64,000 nucleotides of DNA from Asterella californica (Eukaryota; Streptophyta; Marchantiopsida; Marchantiales; Aytoniaceae). The position numbers and the translations under genes are program-made. Below, piece by piece: positions 36,430-49,236 of the stretch. Numbering within the stretch: the stretch's first letter is position 1; every line of letters begins with the position of its first letter. Location: NCBI GenBank assembly GCA_036924285.1, contig JAYKYS010000010.1, positions 6,138,001 through 6,202,000 of the forward strand. The letters are read 5' to 3'. The notes beneath the pieces were generated by a model that was not told the origin of the DNA, searched no databases, and saw only the letters and a list, made by a program, of their open reading frames with translations.

Positions 36430-36810
36430 CAACTCCAAAATAAAATACCCCACTGCTTATATTTGATGTCATCTTGCTACCCCAAACTTAGAGATGCCTC
36501 ATCAAGATTCGTACTAATTATTATGCATCTCGAATTGGGAGTTAATCCTCTAGCATAAGATCTGTTTTGAAATCCCGGTAGTAACCTCATCTCTAGCATC
36601 CTTACCAAGTGATTGCACTGATGTTGAGGTAGGCGGAGGCATCTCACATTTATGATACTTTTTAAAAAACATCTAGTGTCCCACCCCAAGGCAAATTGGT
36701 GCCCCTCATATTTCCTTGAAGGGTCAGTCTACTCCCAAGCAATTTTGATTCTAAAAGGATTTGATCTTGAGATCTCCTCCTTATAGGTCTGCTTAGCCAC
36801 CAATGGCTGA
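36430..36810 (-). mobile_element. tRNA-derived SINE-like element, family G copy 1
   Basis: Read on the minus strand it begins with GGAGGAGATCTCAAGATCAAATCC, cited here by its core AAGATCAAATCC, which resembles a pol III B box. It then follows the same course as 61290-61620: a G.GGCACCAA.TTGC block, a GATGCCTCCG-like block, AATTAGTACGAAT and finally GATGACATCAAA. No coding frame. Opposite orientation to the copy at 61.3 kb and otherwise unrelated flanks fit independent insertions. Confidence 0.6.
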
Positions 36811-37085
36811 TGATCTCGCAACTGTCTAGAAAGAGAAGCTAATAAGTTAATAAGCTAGTGAAGTGCATTATTTCATCTCTCTACACTAACTAAAACTCCA
36901 TAACTTTCTCTATACATGATTTAGTTTTATAAATTAAGTCACTAACATAAACTATGTATTATAGTCTACATGTTGATGATCTTAAAACTCCATTTAAAAC
37001 TTAATGTGATTTATTGTACACTTCTCATTTTTTCTAAATCTTACGAAATTGCATAAATTAATTTTTCTCCTACAGCTTTATTTCT
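36811..37085. other. Short AT-rich spacer
   Basis: Nothing recognised between the SINE-like copy and the inverted copy of family A. Confidence 0.4.
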
Positions 37086-38310
37086 CACATCTTGACATAT
37101 CACAGTGTCGTGTCGTGGACCAGCTTCTACTTGAAAATCAAACTTCAAAGTTGTACATTTTATCACCCCAAAGACGTCAAGTGACTTTTAATCTACTTTC
37201 AAATCTTTATTTTCACAACACAAGTTGTAGAGTTGGTTGTAAGCTTCCCAATGACACTTCGTTTGTTTCATTTGTGCGCTTAGTGGATGGAAAAACAAGC
37301 TAGATCTTAGCTTGTCGACACTGACTGGGTATTTGTGGTTCCTTATGCTATACTAAGAGCGAAAAAGGACTGCTTAAAGATTATCTAAGAAATTTCACGT
37401 ATTGTAAACTAACATAAGGGTTTAGCTTAAGAAGGCATGTTGTACTTATGATCTGTTAATGGGCGTTTTGGGAGATTGGATGGAAGTCCAATGTATGCTC
37501 GTATAGTGTCAATGGGATCAGATCTATGCATGTTATGCAGAGGATAAGACTACTTGTGAAAAGGTGGATTATGACTCGATCATGGAGTGTTATGAGGAGA
37601 AATTGAGACGTGATGAGAAAAGATTGGAGTGCTTCAGCTGCATACGAAAGAGAGTTGGACCGTTTCGACCGTCTTGCAGTTCGAACTTACTGTCCTTAGA
37701 TCCATTCGGATTAGAACATTGAGTTCTTTAAGAAATTGAAGACATCATGAAGTTTCATGAGGACTTGGGAGATGTGAGAGAGATTGACTCGCAAGGAGAA
37801 GGTTTCTCTCAATTTTCATTCGCATATGACAAAGGGTGCTTTTTTCTTCACGATCGGTGGATCAAGCTCTTCGTTGTTGATGCCAACACCATCATGGAGA
37901 TCTCATCTATGCATATGAGAAGATCGTACATGGATTGGATTGTTGTGTTGGACGTGGCGAGGAAGTTGAGCTGTAGAAGATAAATTTACGTCAACTTTTT
38001 ACTTCTTGAGATCAAATTTCTTGCCATACTTCGTGAAGGGAACTCCAATCTACTGTTTCTCATTGGGATCAATGCAATCAAATCTACCCACAGAAAGAGA
38101 TGGATTTGAGATAAAGTGATCCGTTTTACCGGTGTGAGTGATTTTAGATCGCAAGGAGGAGGTGTTGGTGGTTCAGTCATCTACTATCGAACTTGGAGAT
38201 ATCTTGATTGTTGGTATTGGATTTGAATGTTCTTGAGGTTATTGGAGTCAAGACAATAGACCTTATCCACATCAAAAGACCGTTTGCAGAAAAGAGGAAG
38301 TCCTCATATT
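37086..38310 (-). repeat. Dispersed repeat family A, copy 2 (inverted, partial)
   Basis: The plus strand here corresponds to the reverse strand of about 1090-2450: a shared GTCGTGTCGTGGACC, then TATTTGTGGTTCCT.A.GCTATACTAA, then CAGATCT.TGCATG, then GAGAGTTGGACCGTT-like and GATTGACTCGCAA blocks in the expected order. It lacks one of the two ~149-bp units seen in copy 1. The 78-codon frame at 37747-37983 lies inside and is not conserved. Confidence 0.65.
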
Positions 38311-38384
38311 GATATTTTTTGGTTTCTTCGTCACTAATTTGATGTCTATTTTGAGTTTTCACACAATTCTTTCTATACTGTTAG

Positions 38385-38640
38385 CTACATGGATTGCACT
38401 CACGATCTTCATATTAGGTTATGATGATCTAACCATCGAGCTAGAGATATCCTGAGTGATGACAATGATGTGATTGTGGATTTTGACATTGAGTTACATT
38501 CGCTATATCGCGAACTATGTAGGTTGTACTCACTATCCTCATATAGGTTAAAGGATTTGATCATCAGACTAATCGTGTATCGTGTACTTAGTGATGACGC
38601 AGATATGATATTGTGGCTACAGCTGTTACATAAGGTATTA
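38385..38640 (+). mobile_element. Fragment of the hAT 5' region
   Basis: The TTAGCTACATGGATTGCACTCAC motif (key part GGATTGCACTCAC) and the following sequence occur at 38385 and again near 38510, as the doubled motif does at 2808/2941 upstream of hAT relic 1. No transposase coding follows, so it is a truncated or internally deleted copy. Confidence 0.5.
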
Positions 38641-40207
38641 GAGAGTTTAGGATGACGAGATGCTGTTGTGAAGCTTTTTGTTAGTAAAAAGATCCCTTGC
38701 TTTCAACAGTTTTTCATGTTAGTAAGGAACCATTCAAGGCATACATTATATGATGCAGTTCAAGTTCGGCCTTTGTCTATGAAATCTATACTGTTTTTTT
38801 TACTTTTTTGTTAAACAAGCTTTGGACTTACCTTTGTGTACATAAAGTGAGATTTGGATATCTGGTACGCTTGTTCTCGTGATTGTGTGTCTTTCTCTCG
38901 TCTTTGTTCTTGCACATGATATCTCTATAGCCAAGAACTTTGTGTTTTCTTGGACAACCTTCATGCTACATACAACATGATAATGATGATCAACACGAAG
39001 AGATATGTGATGTGGTGTTTTCATGTGTTTGAATTCTTCTTTCTCCTCAATGGGCTTCTCTAAGACTCCAGCTTGACTAAGAGAGAAAACTTTAAAACTT
39101 CTTACTAACTGGTGAACTTTTCATCAGTTGAAATAGTTCATAGTTGATAATAGCATCATGATAGTGGAGGTGTCTCACGTTCTTGTGTTTGGAAGACATC
39201 TAGTGTAGAGAAGAAACAAAAGGATGACGATTTCAAAGACATAACCAAGCGTGACAAGTGACAACATACTTAACAAGTGATAGAAAATATACGTCCAAAG
39301 TGTATCGACCCAAGTAGTCGTAGAAGAAGACAATCGCATAACGAGAGGAAAAATGGACAAACTAGCTTGGCTAACCGGGTTGGTTTGGAGAGGTAGCCAT
39401 TTTTGGAGGTTTTGATTTTTGTTTCAAGGTTTTTTGTATCGTTCTGTTATACTGCATCTGTCATTTTCCATCTTTTTGTTAGATTTTCTATATATTTAAA
39501 TTGTTAGATTGTTTTATATTGTTAGATTTTCTATTATATATAAAATCTATATTTAAAAAATTCAAAGTAAAATGATTTTTAAATATAAAATGATAATTCT
39601 GTCGAGAGTCGAGCCTTCATCCGGACATAATCCATAAGCAAGATACATAGAAATGCACTTTCTCATCCCAAGACCGAAGCTCTCCGTACTCAGAATAACA
39701 TTAATTTCTTTTGACATTCATGTATTATCGGAAGATTTAGTAATAAATTAATGAGCATACGACCCTTTTCTGAACTTGGAAGGGGCGAATATATGCATAC
39801 TCTGGACACCGTTATGACAATAACCAAGATGGTCAAGAACTGCGGAATCAAGATGAGAATTTATGCCTGAAAAGAAAACTGAAGAAATGAGGAGAGACAG
39901 ACATCGTAACTCAGAACTGGAACGTCTTGTGGAGATCAGCCTTACTGATTTCTCAAAATATGCAGTTTCGAATTTGAGTAGTAGTATGGAGTGGTCTGAA
40001 TCAAATAGGGTGAGTAACAACAATAGTCTAGTGGTATTTCACAACAATATTGCTACTACTTTGTTTGAAGAATATGCATGTTGTATGAACTTTCGTGCAG
40101 ACAGGCGCATCCAGACAAACGACAAAGACTGTCAAAAATTCTCGATTTTGGTTTGGTGTGGATGCCTTGTTAGCTATTTAAAAAAAAGAAGCGTCCGCCG
40201 TTTAGTT
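38641..40207. other. Gap without convincing gene
   Basis: About 39440-39600 is very AT-rich with repeated TTGTTAGATTTTCTA-like phrases. A 118-codon frame (39863-40219) starts MPEKKTEEMRRDRHRN and has no recognised domain; the antisense frame overlaps it. Not called. Confidence 0.35.
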
Positions 40208-40910
40208 AGAGAAAACTGAGCTAAACCCGAGCTCAGTTTTCTCTCGCGTTCTCGTGGCTGTTGTCGAACTAGCAAAGACCTTGTCTTCTTCGAGGTCTTT
40301 GCTACGTACAAGGTCGAGTCCAATTTGTTTATGCAGCTTGGCTTTAGGTTTGTAGCGGCCAAAATCTGTGGTGTTCTCGTGGTCCTTCTCGAACTAGCAA
40401 AGACCTCGTTTTGTTGGAGGTGTTTGCTACTTAGAAGGTCGTGTCCGTTTTGACGACATCGGTAGCTATTTCTTCTCATCGACGTTCTAGCGCCTGCTCA
40501 ATTCGCTTATTCGCTACCTCTTCTTCTTGGTCCTCGGTTGGTCTTGGTTAGGCGAGCACGTTGTACCGCCTGTCATGTCCATTTTGACGACATCGGTAGG
40601 TCTTTCTTCTCGGTTACTTTCCTCGTGACTCCCGTTTTAGGCGACATCAATAGGTGTTTCTTCTTTTCGGCGTGTCAATTCGTTTATACACTACTCGTTT
40701 GGTCTTGGTTAGACGAGCACGTTGTACCGCCTGCTCAATTCTTGTATTCGCTGTCTCTTCTTCGTCGAGGTCCTGTCTGGTAGTTTGCTGTTTTAGTTCA
40801 CGACATGTGTAGGTCACCAGGTTCCGATGCGGACGAGCATTGAGACGGGAGTGGTCCTCTCCTTCAGCACCTCATCTTTTTGGAGGTGTTTGCTACTTGG
40901 GAAGGCTACT
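40208..40910. repeat. Modular tandem-repeat block with hairpins
   Basis: A perfect 15-bp hairpin pairs 40208-40222 with 40230-40244. A 12-bp hairpin pairs 40270-40281 with 40293-40304 (arm TAGCAAAGACCT), and a near copy pairs 40395-40407 with 40417-40429 (one mismatch), ~125 bp further on within a repeated GTTCTCGTGG...CGAACTAGC unit. Behind this, TGGTCTTGGTTAG.CGAGCACG.TTGTACCGCCTG recurs at about 40538 and 40700 (162 bp apart), and TTTTGACGACATCGGTAG at about 40447 and 40574. GGAGGTGTTTGCTACTT appears again at 40881. No conserved frame. Confidence 0.75.
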
Positions 40911-42066
40911 ACTCATCGTCGTTCCCACCAAGAAGGTATGACTCTTGAAAGAATGGTGTCCAAGATTGAGGATGCACAAGCAAGTGGGGTGACTGCAGAT
41001 TTTTGTAGTATTTTCGTGATTTATAATATGACGGTGAGTTTTGACTTGAGGAGAAATGATGTATGAGGACAAGTGACTCAAAGTTTGGTGGACTTGCAGA
41101 TAATAGTGCTCTAGAATCTACTCGATTCTTTTAGCATTTATCTTATTCTTTGGATGGTATGCAAAGGGAAAAGATAAGATTTGAACGATCTGATTCTTCT
41201 GTTGCTCATGCATAACATCCGTGTTCCTTCTTTCTTGACTTTGGTGATACCAAATCAGAAGAAAAGAACTTTGACTACTAGGTTTGTACACTGATGGAGT
41301 TATCTACATGTTTTGTTAAGGAAAAGCAAAAATCTTAAGAAGCGTCGAGTTTCTGCTATCGATGCGTGCGAAGTCAAGAATAAAAGACGAGCTCGAGCAA
41401 AGTTGGAACAAATGAATGCAAATTGTATGTCCTCTTCTCCAGTGCAACTGAAGAACCCTTGCATTTTGAACTATTTTCATCCATTTCTATATAGCTAACC
41501 TGGTGTCTTGTCTGTATTTTTCTTGTTATCTTACCTGCTTTTTCACTGGAACGTTTGAATAGAGTTTTGAACCACATTATTCAACTACTGCACTTGATTT
41601 GTGCTGAATATCGAATGGATGTGTCATATTACTCAAATATCGCACTTTAGTCGTGTGTCCGAATATCACATTTTTAGTGTTATGTATGACAGTAACACTA
41701 AAACTTTTATTGCGTATAGGTGGTCCTCCAGACTCATCCTTGCTTCTACTTGGCTCTCGAATATCTTGTTTATATTACTGTTTGTAGACATATTCATGGT
41801 TTCATTAACTTTGCTACTAGATTTTCAAGGCTCTCGGATTGATGATCCCAAAGAAATTTTCCGTTTGCATAGACACAAATATGATTCTCCACCTTACAGA
41901 GTGTTTCGTGATGAGAACAGATCTTAAAGAACATGCTATATAGTTGTGGATGACCAAAGAGAACCGCAATTTGAGCATGACTCCAGGAGGTCATGACACA
42001 TAAGCCAGCCAACTATAATGACATGTTCACGCTTCACCAAAATCAGAACACAAGTCTTGTCTAACA
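40911..42066. other. Gap without convincing gene
   Basis: Frames at 41313-41498 (Lys/Arg-rich) and 41601-41927 (hydrophobic) have no recognised motif. Not called. Confidence 0.35.
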
Positions 42067-42212
42067 CCTGCTGGATTCAACAGAATGTTCTTGTTAACCG
42101 ATCATGATGGAAGTATGAAGACATGAGCCTTGTCACTTCACCTTGCTGGATTGATCTGAATGTTCTTGTTATATCATATTAACTAACGGATGTTGACCGA
42201 TCATGATGAAAA
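42067..42212 (+). repeat. Short direct duplication
   Basis: CACC.TGCTGGATT followed by GAATGTTCTTGTTA and ACCGATCATGATG occurs at 42067-42115 and, with a ~20-bp insertion before the last block, at 42158-42212. Confidence 0.6.
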
Positions 42213-44863
42213 ACTTCAGACACGATTGTTTCCTTCCAACACAACTTCGTCTTTCAGACTGGGGACAAATCTAAAAGTACAATAAGATGACACCAAAGTC
42301 ACTCTAACTCACGATCGATCAGCGATTACTTGTTCCGTCTTGTAACTCTTGTTCTTTCTTCAGTTAGTGAGTCGATCATCACCTCGGCAGGATATGGAAA
42401 CTGTACCGAATGACCAGCAGAAGTGCCTCGATAACGTGTCACACTTCAAGCATGCATCTTGCATATGTTCACGTTCCAATTAAACGGAGAAAGAAAATTA
42501 AACATGGAATTTAATTTATGATAAAACTAATTTAACTATAGTTTATAAACAAACTTCTCCTCACTCCTCCTCCTCTTGATCATAAATTAAAATCGCAATT
42601 TATTAAATTTTTCATTTTTCAATTGCTTCTTTTGTTCCAGCTTCTCCACTTATCCACATAATAATTTGAGAGAGATCAAATCAAAAGTCCAGTCTATGAC
42701 ATTCAAACTTCATTTCTCCATGCATTAATACAATTAGATGTTGGAAGATGACTTTCGTTGCATCTTTTTCTTTGGTTCTTTTCCGATCTTGAACAGCAAC
42801 GTCGAGAAAAATAAAGTTAACACTTTGAGTCCCTTATACCACTTGGAGAAAACCTTTTATAAAAAAACGGGAGTAACTAAACGTATGAACTTCGTTATAT
42901 TTTCTAACGTCTTTCTTCTTGTCCTTTCCTCCTCCTCTTTCTCGAAGGGATGTCTGATAGATGTATTATTCAGCATATTCGCTAAAAATCTAACTTCTTT
43001 GCCTATTATTATCTCTTCTTAAAGGAGGAGGTAAATATGACAAGGTTTAGTTTATTAATTAATGTTTTTAACAGAAGAATTAGATAAATTAAAGAGAAAT
43101 AAGAAATAAGAAATATAACAAAATTAATTAAACCTTCTATTAAATGTATCTGGGTGGCAATAAGCCACTCGCATATGTACTTTGGGGATCCGGAGCATGT
43201 CTGTTCGCGCTAGTCTTATGATTTATGTCCAGGTCATCCCACGTTTCCAGTTTAGCAAACAGTTAACATTTATAAAATACTCCGATTTTCTTATCAACTT
43301 GGTATAGAATTTTTGTTTCACACTTAGATATTTTCTTGAGAACACCAAGCAAGCAAAAGTTCCCAGAAGTCGATCTTACATGCATATTTCATGCAAAACA
43401 GTTTCAAGAATTTTCAGAATTTTCAGCTTTATGGAACCGGAGGAATTCACTCTGTTCATGGTGACAGACAGTTCCATGCATAAGGCGAAAGAAGCGATAG
43501 AATATGATCCGTTTTCTTTCACACGGACATGCTTGGTGCACGAGATAATAGCGTTATGTAAAAGCTATTGTGGCCAGTATTCTTATTTTCGTAAGTCAAA
43601 GTCCATTATTATGATAACATGTATCAAAGAGGTGACATAACCAAAGAAGAAGATACTTCTACAGAAATCTGTAAGAAGAAGCTTCATGTTTTTTGAGCGG
43701 GCCACAAAACAGACCTGGAAACTGTATCATGATAAGAAAATTGCAACTTCTCGTACGAAGAGTAGTATGAGAACGCATTTCGTTCCAGCAATATGCCATA
43801 CATGTTTTCCAGCTTACGATTTACAGGAATCATAACTCGCGCCTCGAGTACATGGCTGTGACTTGTGCTTAAACAGATCAATAGTGTATACCGATATATT
43901 CGAACAAGTTTCTGAACAACTTATAGAATGATATCTGGAAATCCGCCTAAATCTTCCTTGTTCTTTGCGACACCGGAAGCGATTATCTCGCCTCTGCTCT
44001 TCCAGATGCAGACAGAAAGTTTTAGATGCTCTCGAGTTCATGCTAGACAGAGGTAACGGATGGGAATCCATTTTGACTTCCGTGTTCTGTGTAATAACAT
44101 CAACAATATACAGACTGCAAGGATCACGAATCCTCACAACCGTAGCCTTCATCAGTCCGCCTCAAGTCGATGTGTGTAGACAAGAATAATGGCAGTTTCC
44201 ACAAACAAATTGGTAACAGAAGATAATCTCTTTCCAATGAGTGGAAACTGGGGGTACTGATCAAGAGAGAAGAGAGATAGGAGAGAGAAAGGAAAAGCTA
44301 TCTCGGATTTCACAAAATATATCGAGATGAATAGGTAGCAATCTAGTCTGTCACTTCGCTCTTACATGTTCTCCTAAAGGTGGACATTAGTAGTAGTGAA
44401 GATCTTTGAAACCTAGGAGTGGAGAAGAAGCCGCACAAAGCCAACCTGCCAGCAAGCAGACGATCGACGTTCCAGTTTTCTTTCTCGAAGCCTGGTCCGG
44501 GCTCGTAGCTACATTTGTCGGCACATCTGCCACCCTCAGTCAGGGCACGGTTTGAGTCGCGACCTTTTAGGTCATTTCTTTCCAGATTGTATCTCATTCA
44601 GTGTCCTTGGTTGGGGTACAGTACAACATATGCGGTACGCCGATCCAAATGCCCACTCATTCAGCACATAATTTCTCCCAGACTCGGCTGCCTATCAAGC
44701 GTGTCCCTGACTCCCTGGAAGCGCCAAGTCCAAGACTCCAAGCTCGGCGCTCGTGGCTCTTCCTCTTGTCCTCTTCGTATGAGTGTGTAGGTACGACGAC
44801 AAACTCGGCGGTTCAAAGCTTATATACTGTACCGTAAAGTATCCGTCTTGTCACCGAAGACAC
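42213..44863. other. Gap; unassigned frames only
   Basis: About 43380-43640 carries an 86-codon frame (METIONINE at 43380) with protein-like sequence including FTLFMVTDSSMHKAKEAIEY. Minus-strand frames at 44152-43814 and 44597-44343, and plus-strand frames at 43965-44189 and 44515-44837, overlap one another. None shows a known domain. 42500-43140 is AT-rich. Confidence 0.3.
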
Positions 44864-44885
44864 ATGAAAACTTTTTCACAGAAAT

Positions 44886-45231
44886 TTGCTTTATCACACC
44901 CCCAATAGTGTTTTTTAGCTTGATAACACCCCTCTTATGAGTATATTTCTTATCACACCCTTGACTAGCTATAGAATGTAAAACCAGTAATGATAATGAT
45001 ATTTAGGACTGCATACATCAGCTCTCTGAGCATGTATCATCTGAAATTTATTCAGTTATTAGACGATTTGGATCTTAGATATTTATTCACAATGAAAAAT
45101 AAGAATAGAAAATGACAAGAAATAATGATTAGTTTTATTATCAATCACCAGTCAAAGATATGATCAAACAATACATTTATAAGAGAGATGTGATCACCCT
45201 CAAAAAACCTATTGGGGGGTTATCAAGCAAG
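44886..45231. mobile_element. MITE family E, copy 2 (GATCACA-type)
   Basis: The left end is GCTTTATCACACCCCCAATAG and the right end, reversed, GCTTGATAACCCCCCAATAG. Subterminal TTGATAACACCCCTC, TATCACACCC and GATGTGATCACCCTC-like motifs mirror copy 1. The similarity of the two ends continues outward to about 44864 and 45253 (CATGAAAA...TTTTCATG), so the true TIR may be longer than in copy 1. The centre is AT-rich and non-coding. Confidence 0.75.
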
Positions 45232-45253
45232 TTTATGAAACTTTTCATGGGGT

Positions 45254-47624
45254 GAAGTTTGTCTACGGTGTCAGTACTGGATCAGGATATAAGTAAACAC
45301 TTGCGGCTGCAGCTTGGATGCATGTCCGATTCTCTACCTCAAAGGGGAAGTCGGAAGAACTGAATTATCTGTTTCCTACTCGAGTTCTACGACATTTCGT
45401 GAGAGCACATACGTGTGGACAAATCAACCTTTCATTCAACACCACAGCATCACTGTATAGCAGTGACGACCCCAAGAGTCAGAGACTCTGGAGAGCTGCT
45501 TGCCAGTAGTGATTACCGTACTCAATGCCCACACACCACACGCGACTGTAGGCTGTGGCCCTGAGCTTCGACGGGACCTTCTTCTACTACGTGTATATCA
45601 CTCATGAAGGACAGAGCTTCCCGCCTTGAACACCTCCTCCTCCTCCTGCTCCCACCACTTACCGTCGTGAGAAAAGTACCTGGACTCGTGTCGGTAGTGC
45701 ACAAATTCTCCAGTTCTCGTCACACTGTGGCACTTTCATCGGCATATTTGGTATATTTGGCTTCTTAATTGCTTAGCGAAGCGTGCGAGTCCAGGCAAAC
45801 TCGTGGATCCCGGACAGGTAGTGCAATACTAGAGATATATGATTGTATTTCGCGACGACTTTTACCACTGATGGTGGGTCGTCGGGTGCTGATAAGCCCA
45901 TCCTCGCTTTCCACGTAATGACATTTACACGGTAAAGATGAGAAGATCTAATGCCATAACCGCACCAATTTTCTTGAGTTTTTCTTTTTGGATTTTCTAC
46001 TGTTCTCTAAGTTGTTTCGCACGTGTGTTTTGTAGTTTTTGGTGATAATAAACTAGTTGTATCTTATCTACTTCAGTTTTTGGGTCCTAGAGTTCTCCTC
46101 CTCATAGAACTCATCATTATTATTAAAGCCAGAGACGAACAAGTCCACAAAACGACTAAACAAAAAGTAACGAAGAGGTTCAAAAAAGATTTCTCTTGAA
46201 ACTGTGGAGAGAGTCTGTACCAATCCAAAAACAAAAAATTGAATACAGTGCAGTGATTCTCTTATTACCGATCCTCAAGTCTAAACATGAGAGAGCAAAA
46301 AACAATCCCTAAAAAGTATAGTGCGATTACACCCTAAGTTTAAACTGTCAAGTTTTGTCAAGGATTGCAGAATGTCTTTAGTAATTTTATTTATTTTTAA
46401 TGATATTTATTATATCGTTAATCTGTATATTATACATACGTCCAGTGACTGTAAATTCTATATACCATCATCAGAGGTGATACTTAAAATTACACGGTAA
46501 GTGGTATAAATTCTATAACAATACCTCTCATAAAAAGTGTTACGGGAGTTCCATAGAACCTAAATTTGAGTGGTACTAATAACACCAAATCTAGAAATTC
46601 GAATCTTTTCTTATTGTTTGTGCTTGTGGGGCAGCAATCTTCTTGCTTAAGATGCTTGCTTTTTTTCTATTGTACGGCCACATACCGCTTGCTTGGGATC
46701 CTTGGTGGGCACTAAAATTGCATCAGTGACTGTAGGATTTAGCCTAAGGAATAGACGGGCAAAGATCACACATGCGTATTAATTGTGCCATTAAACCCCC
46801 TGTATGGGTATAAAAACGTAAAAAAAGATATTCTTTTTGTTCGCAGTGTACTTTAAGCATGAAGAAAAGATTTTCTTTTGCTCCAAGAAATCATGAAATC
46901 TTCATATTAACATCAGTTAATAATAAGTAGTTTGTTTTGGGATAAATCACAACTTGTAATGCTAGTGAAGACTTTTAATTTGATTCTTGATTTTATAGAT
47001 TCCATGTTGGAATGAAGACATAATCACTAGAAACATTTTGTGAATAATGATTAAATATCTAGTTCTATGAAATTGAATTTACAAATGCGATCTTCTCGGT
47101 TACCAAGAACACTTGTAGTCATGCCGATGTTTAAGAGGCAGAGGAGGGATAGCGCAGAGACCTTTGGTCGAAAAGATTATCAGTGAGCTGAAGAATGAGA
47201 GAATTAAGCTGAGAAGTAATTATTATCTCAAGAAAAACGGATTTATTAACATTATAGCTCTTATCTTCTCGGATTCTGCACAAGTGGTTTAGTATACATG
47301 CATGCATATATGTATCTCCTTTCAAGATCAACTTTGCTCATTTTTTATCAAAAGGATGTAAGTGTTATGTGAAAAATCTGTACTATGTTGTTAAGATAAA
47401 TTAAAATTATCTCTAAGTGTTAGTGTGATAATTTCACCTAGAGTTGCAAGACGATCCGAACATAACTCATAAAGCGAACGTGTACAGACGTGGTTCTGAA
47501 ACTACTAATGAGGACAAAACACGTTAAGTCAATCCATACATCAATTTATTATCTCGTCTGGAGTAGGTGAATATACAGGCTCGATTAACTTCGGGGAACT
47601 TTTGTTCGTTTATTGTTATGAAAA
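45254..47624. other. Long gap without gene
   Basis: A CT-rich patch with CTCCTCCTCCTCCTGCTCCC lies at about 45635-45655. 46370-46600 is AT-rich. No frame over 66 codons and no recognised repeat. Confidence 0.4.
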
Positions 47625-47960
47625 AAATATATATAAATATAGATATAAAATATATATTAAGTAGATATAAATAATTTAAAAATTCTATAAACGTTATTTG
47701 TTAGTCCATGTCTGAAAACACAGAGAGAGCAGGAGAAAACCGTAAGTGTTGACTCAACTGCCGCGCTTCGGAAGATACAAGTCCGTGAAGTTGTACTCAA
47801 GAATAAATTAATTCACTCAGTCGTTTAATATAATATCTAACCCTTCTGGCATGCATATTTCTCTCTTTTCTGAACTCAGAAGAGGGTGACTAAGCATGCG
47901 GGAGATGGAGGAGGTGAATATGCAGGAGAAGTTATTTGATATAAGATAAATATGTACTTT
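47625..47960 (+). repeat. Dispersed repeat family B, copy 1
   Basis: It aligns with 52597-52890: an AT-rich TATATATTAAGTA-like start, then TTTGTTA..CCATG.CTGAAAA, GAGAGAGCAGGAGA, CGCGCT.CGGAAGATACAAG, GTTTAATATAA and GAGGTGAATAT. In this copy the central palindrome is disturbed (CCCTTCTGGCATGC where copy 2 has a snap-back). No coding. Confidence 0.65.
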
Positions 47961-48454
47961 GGTTCGCTCGCCTCTTAATACTTTAAGTGTAATGCATTGT
48001 TTCATCTATATTCATCTATACACATATTTAAGGGTTGTGAAACCGAAAGCCCAAACTCCAGAATTCATTTTTGACATTTCAACCGAGTTCGCATAAATAA
48101 ATATCTTAAAATGAATAGACTTGGAAAGCAGCTTCCAAAACATGCGACCGGACTCACTTTACTATAATTTCGAGAAGTCATACATTATCATCGATAAAAT
48201 GGAAATCGAAAAATTACCTTCGTCTCTAAACAAAGCATATATAAATCTAAGTCGAGCATGGATATAGAAGCTTGTCGTAAGTAGAGCCTCTCTTTTGTGA
48301 AAGGAAGAGCCTCCTACAGAGTTGATTCGGAAATGGAAAGTAGTTTAAAACAGTTTTAGAGGTATTCTATAAGTCTTTCGAGAACTAGTGACCCGAACAT
48401 TCCACTAGAATACACGGAAATTATTCGCAGTTTCTGTACGTTTGGAACGCACTA
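47961..48454. other. Spacer without gene
   Basis: No frame or repeat supported. Confidence 0.35.
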
Positions 48455-48816
48455 ATAGTGCATGTAAAAACAAAGAAAAAAGAGTCTCTAACGTCCAGAA
48501 GGGAAAAACAGCAGTTTATTCAAAGAAAGCTTTGTATAGAGCCGGGAATCACTTATGGAATTATTATACTTATTTTAGTTTTTAATAAAAATGAATTCTA
48601 AAAATTAAGGTAAATTGCTTGAGTCTTGCAACTTCCTTGCTGCCAAAACTTACAGCCGAATCCGGTAATAGAACAATAAGATATTTGTGACATTTTTTCC
48701 TATGGACATCTCCGGAGGTGTCCGTAGAAAACATATGTGGTGCCTTGGTCGAAGTAGTAATACTTACCCGTGAATCAAGAATATTTACCAGAAATTGTAG
48801 TTTTGACACGCACTAT
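48455..48816. mobile_element. MITE family D, copy 2 (TA-flanked TIR element)
   Basis: The left end reads ATAGTGCATGTAAAAAC and the right end GTTTTGACACGCACTAT, inverted repeats of 17 bp with two differences. TA stands directly outside both ends (48453-48454 and 48817-48818), as expected for TA target duplication. The interior is homologous to 22798-23142. It also carries a small hairpin around GACATCTCCGGAGGTGTC (about 48705-48725). Confidence 0.75.
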
Positions 48817-49236
48817 TACCAGAATGTAGGCATAAACCTTAGCCCGTAAGCATAAATGCACGGTAGTTGTTATGAGTTTTCCCGTAAAAAGAAATGTTAA
48901 AGTCTATGTTTAATCAAACTTGTAATCTGTAATCTGTTTATGAAACGTGAAATTTTACTTATTATACAGGAAATTTCATAAAGTTTCTGTAGGTACTTTT
49001 CTAACTAACCGTAAGATTTATAGGGAACGCAGTAAATCTTATGGGTGTAGGTTTAACATCCACTAGTATATTAGTAAGTTGAAGTTACACATGTGTAAAT
49101 ACGTGCCGCTTATATGGGTGCTTAGTAAATAGTGTGTAACACACGTTCATATGACAAGCATCTTGCGTAGTCTTGTTTCTCCTCCACTCTTATCATCTTA
49201 CGTGATCTAGATGATAACAATCATTAGCAAATGCAG
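48817..49236. other. Spacer without gene
   Basis: Nothing recognised. Confidence 0.35.
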
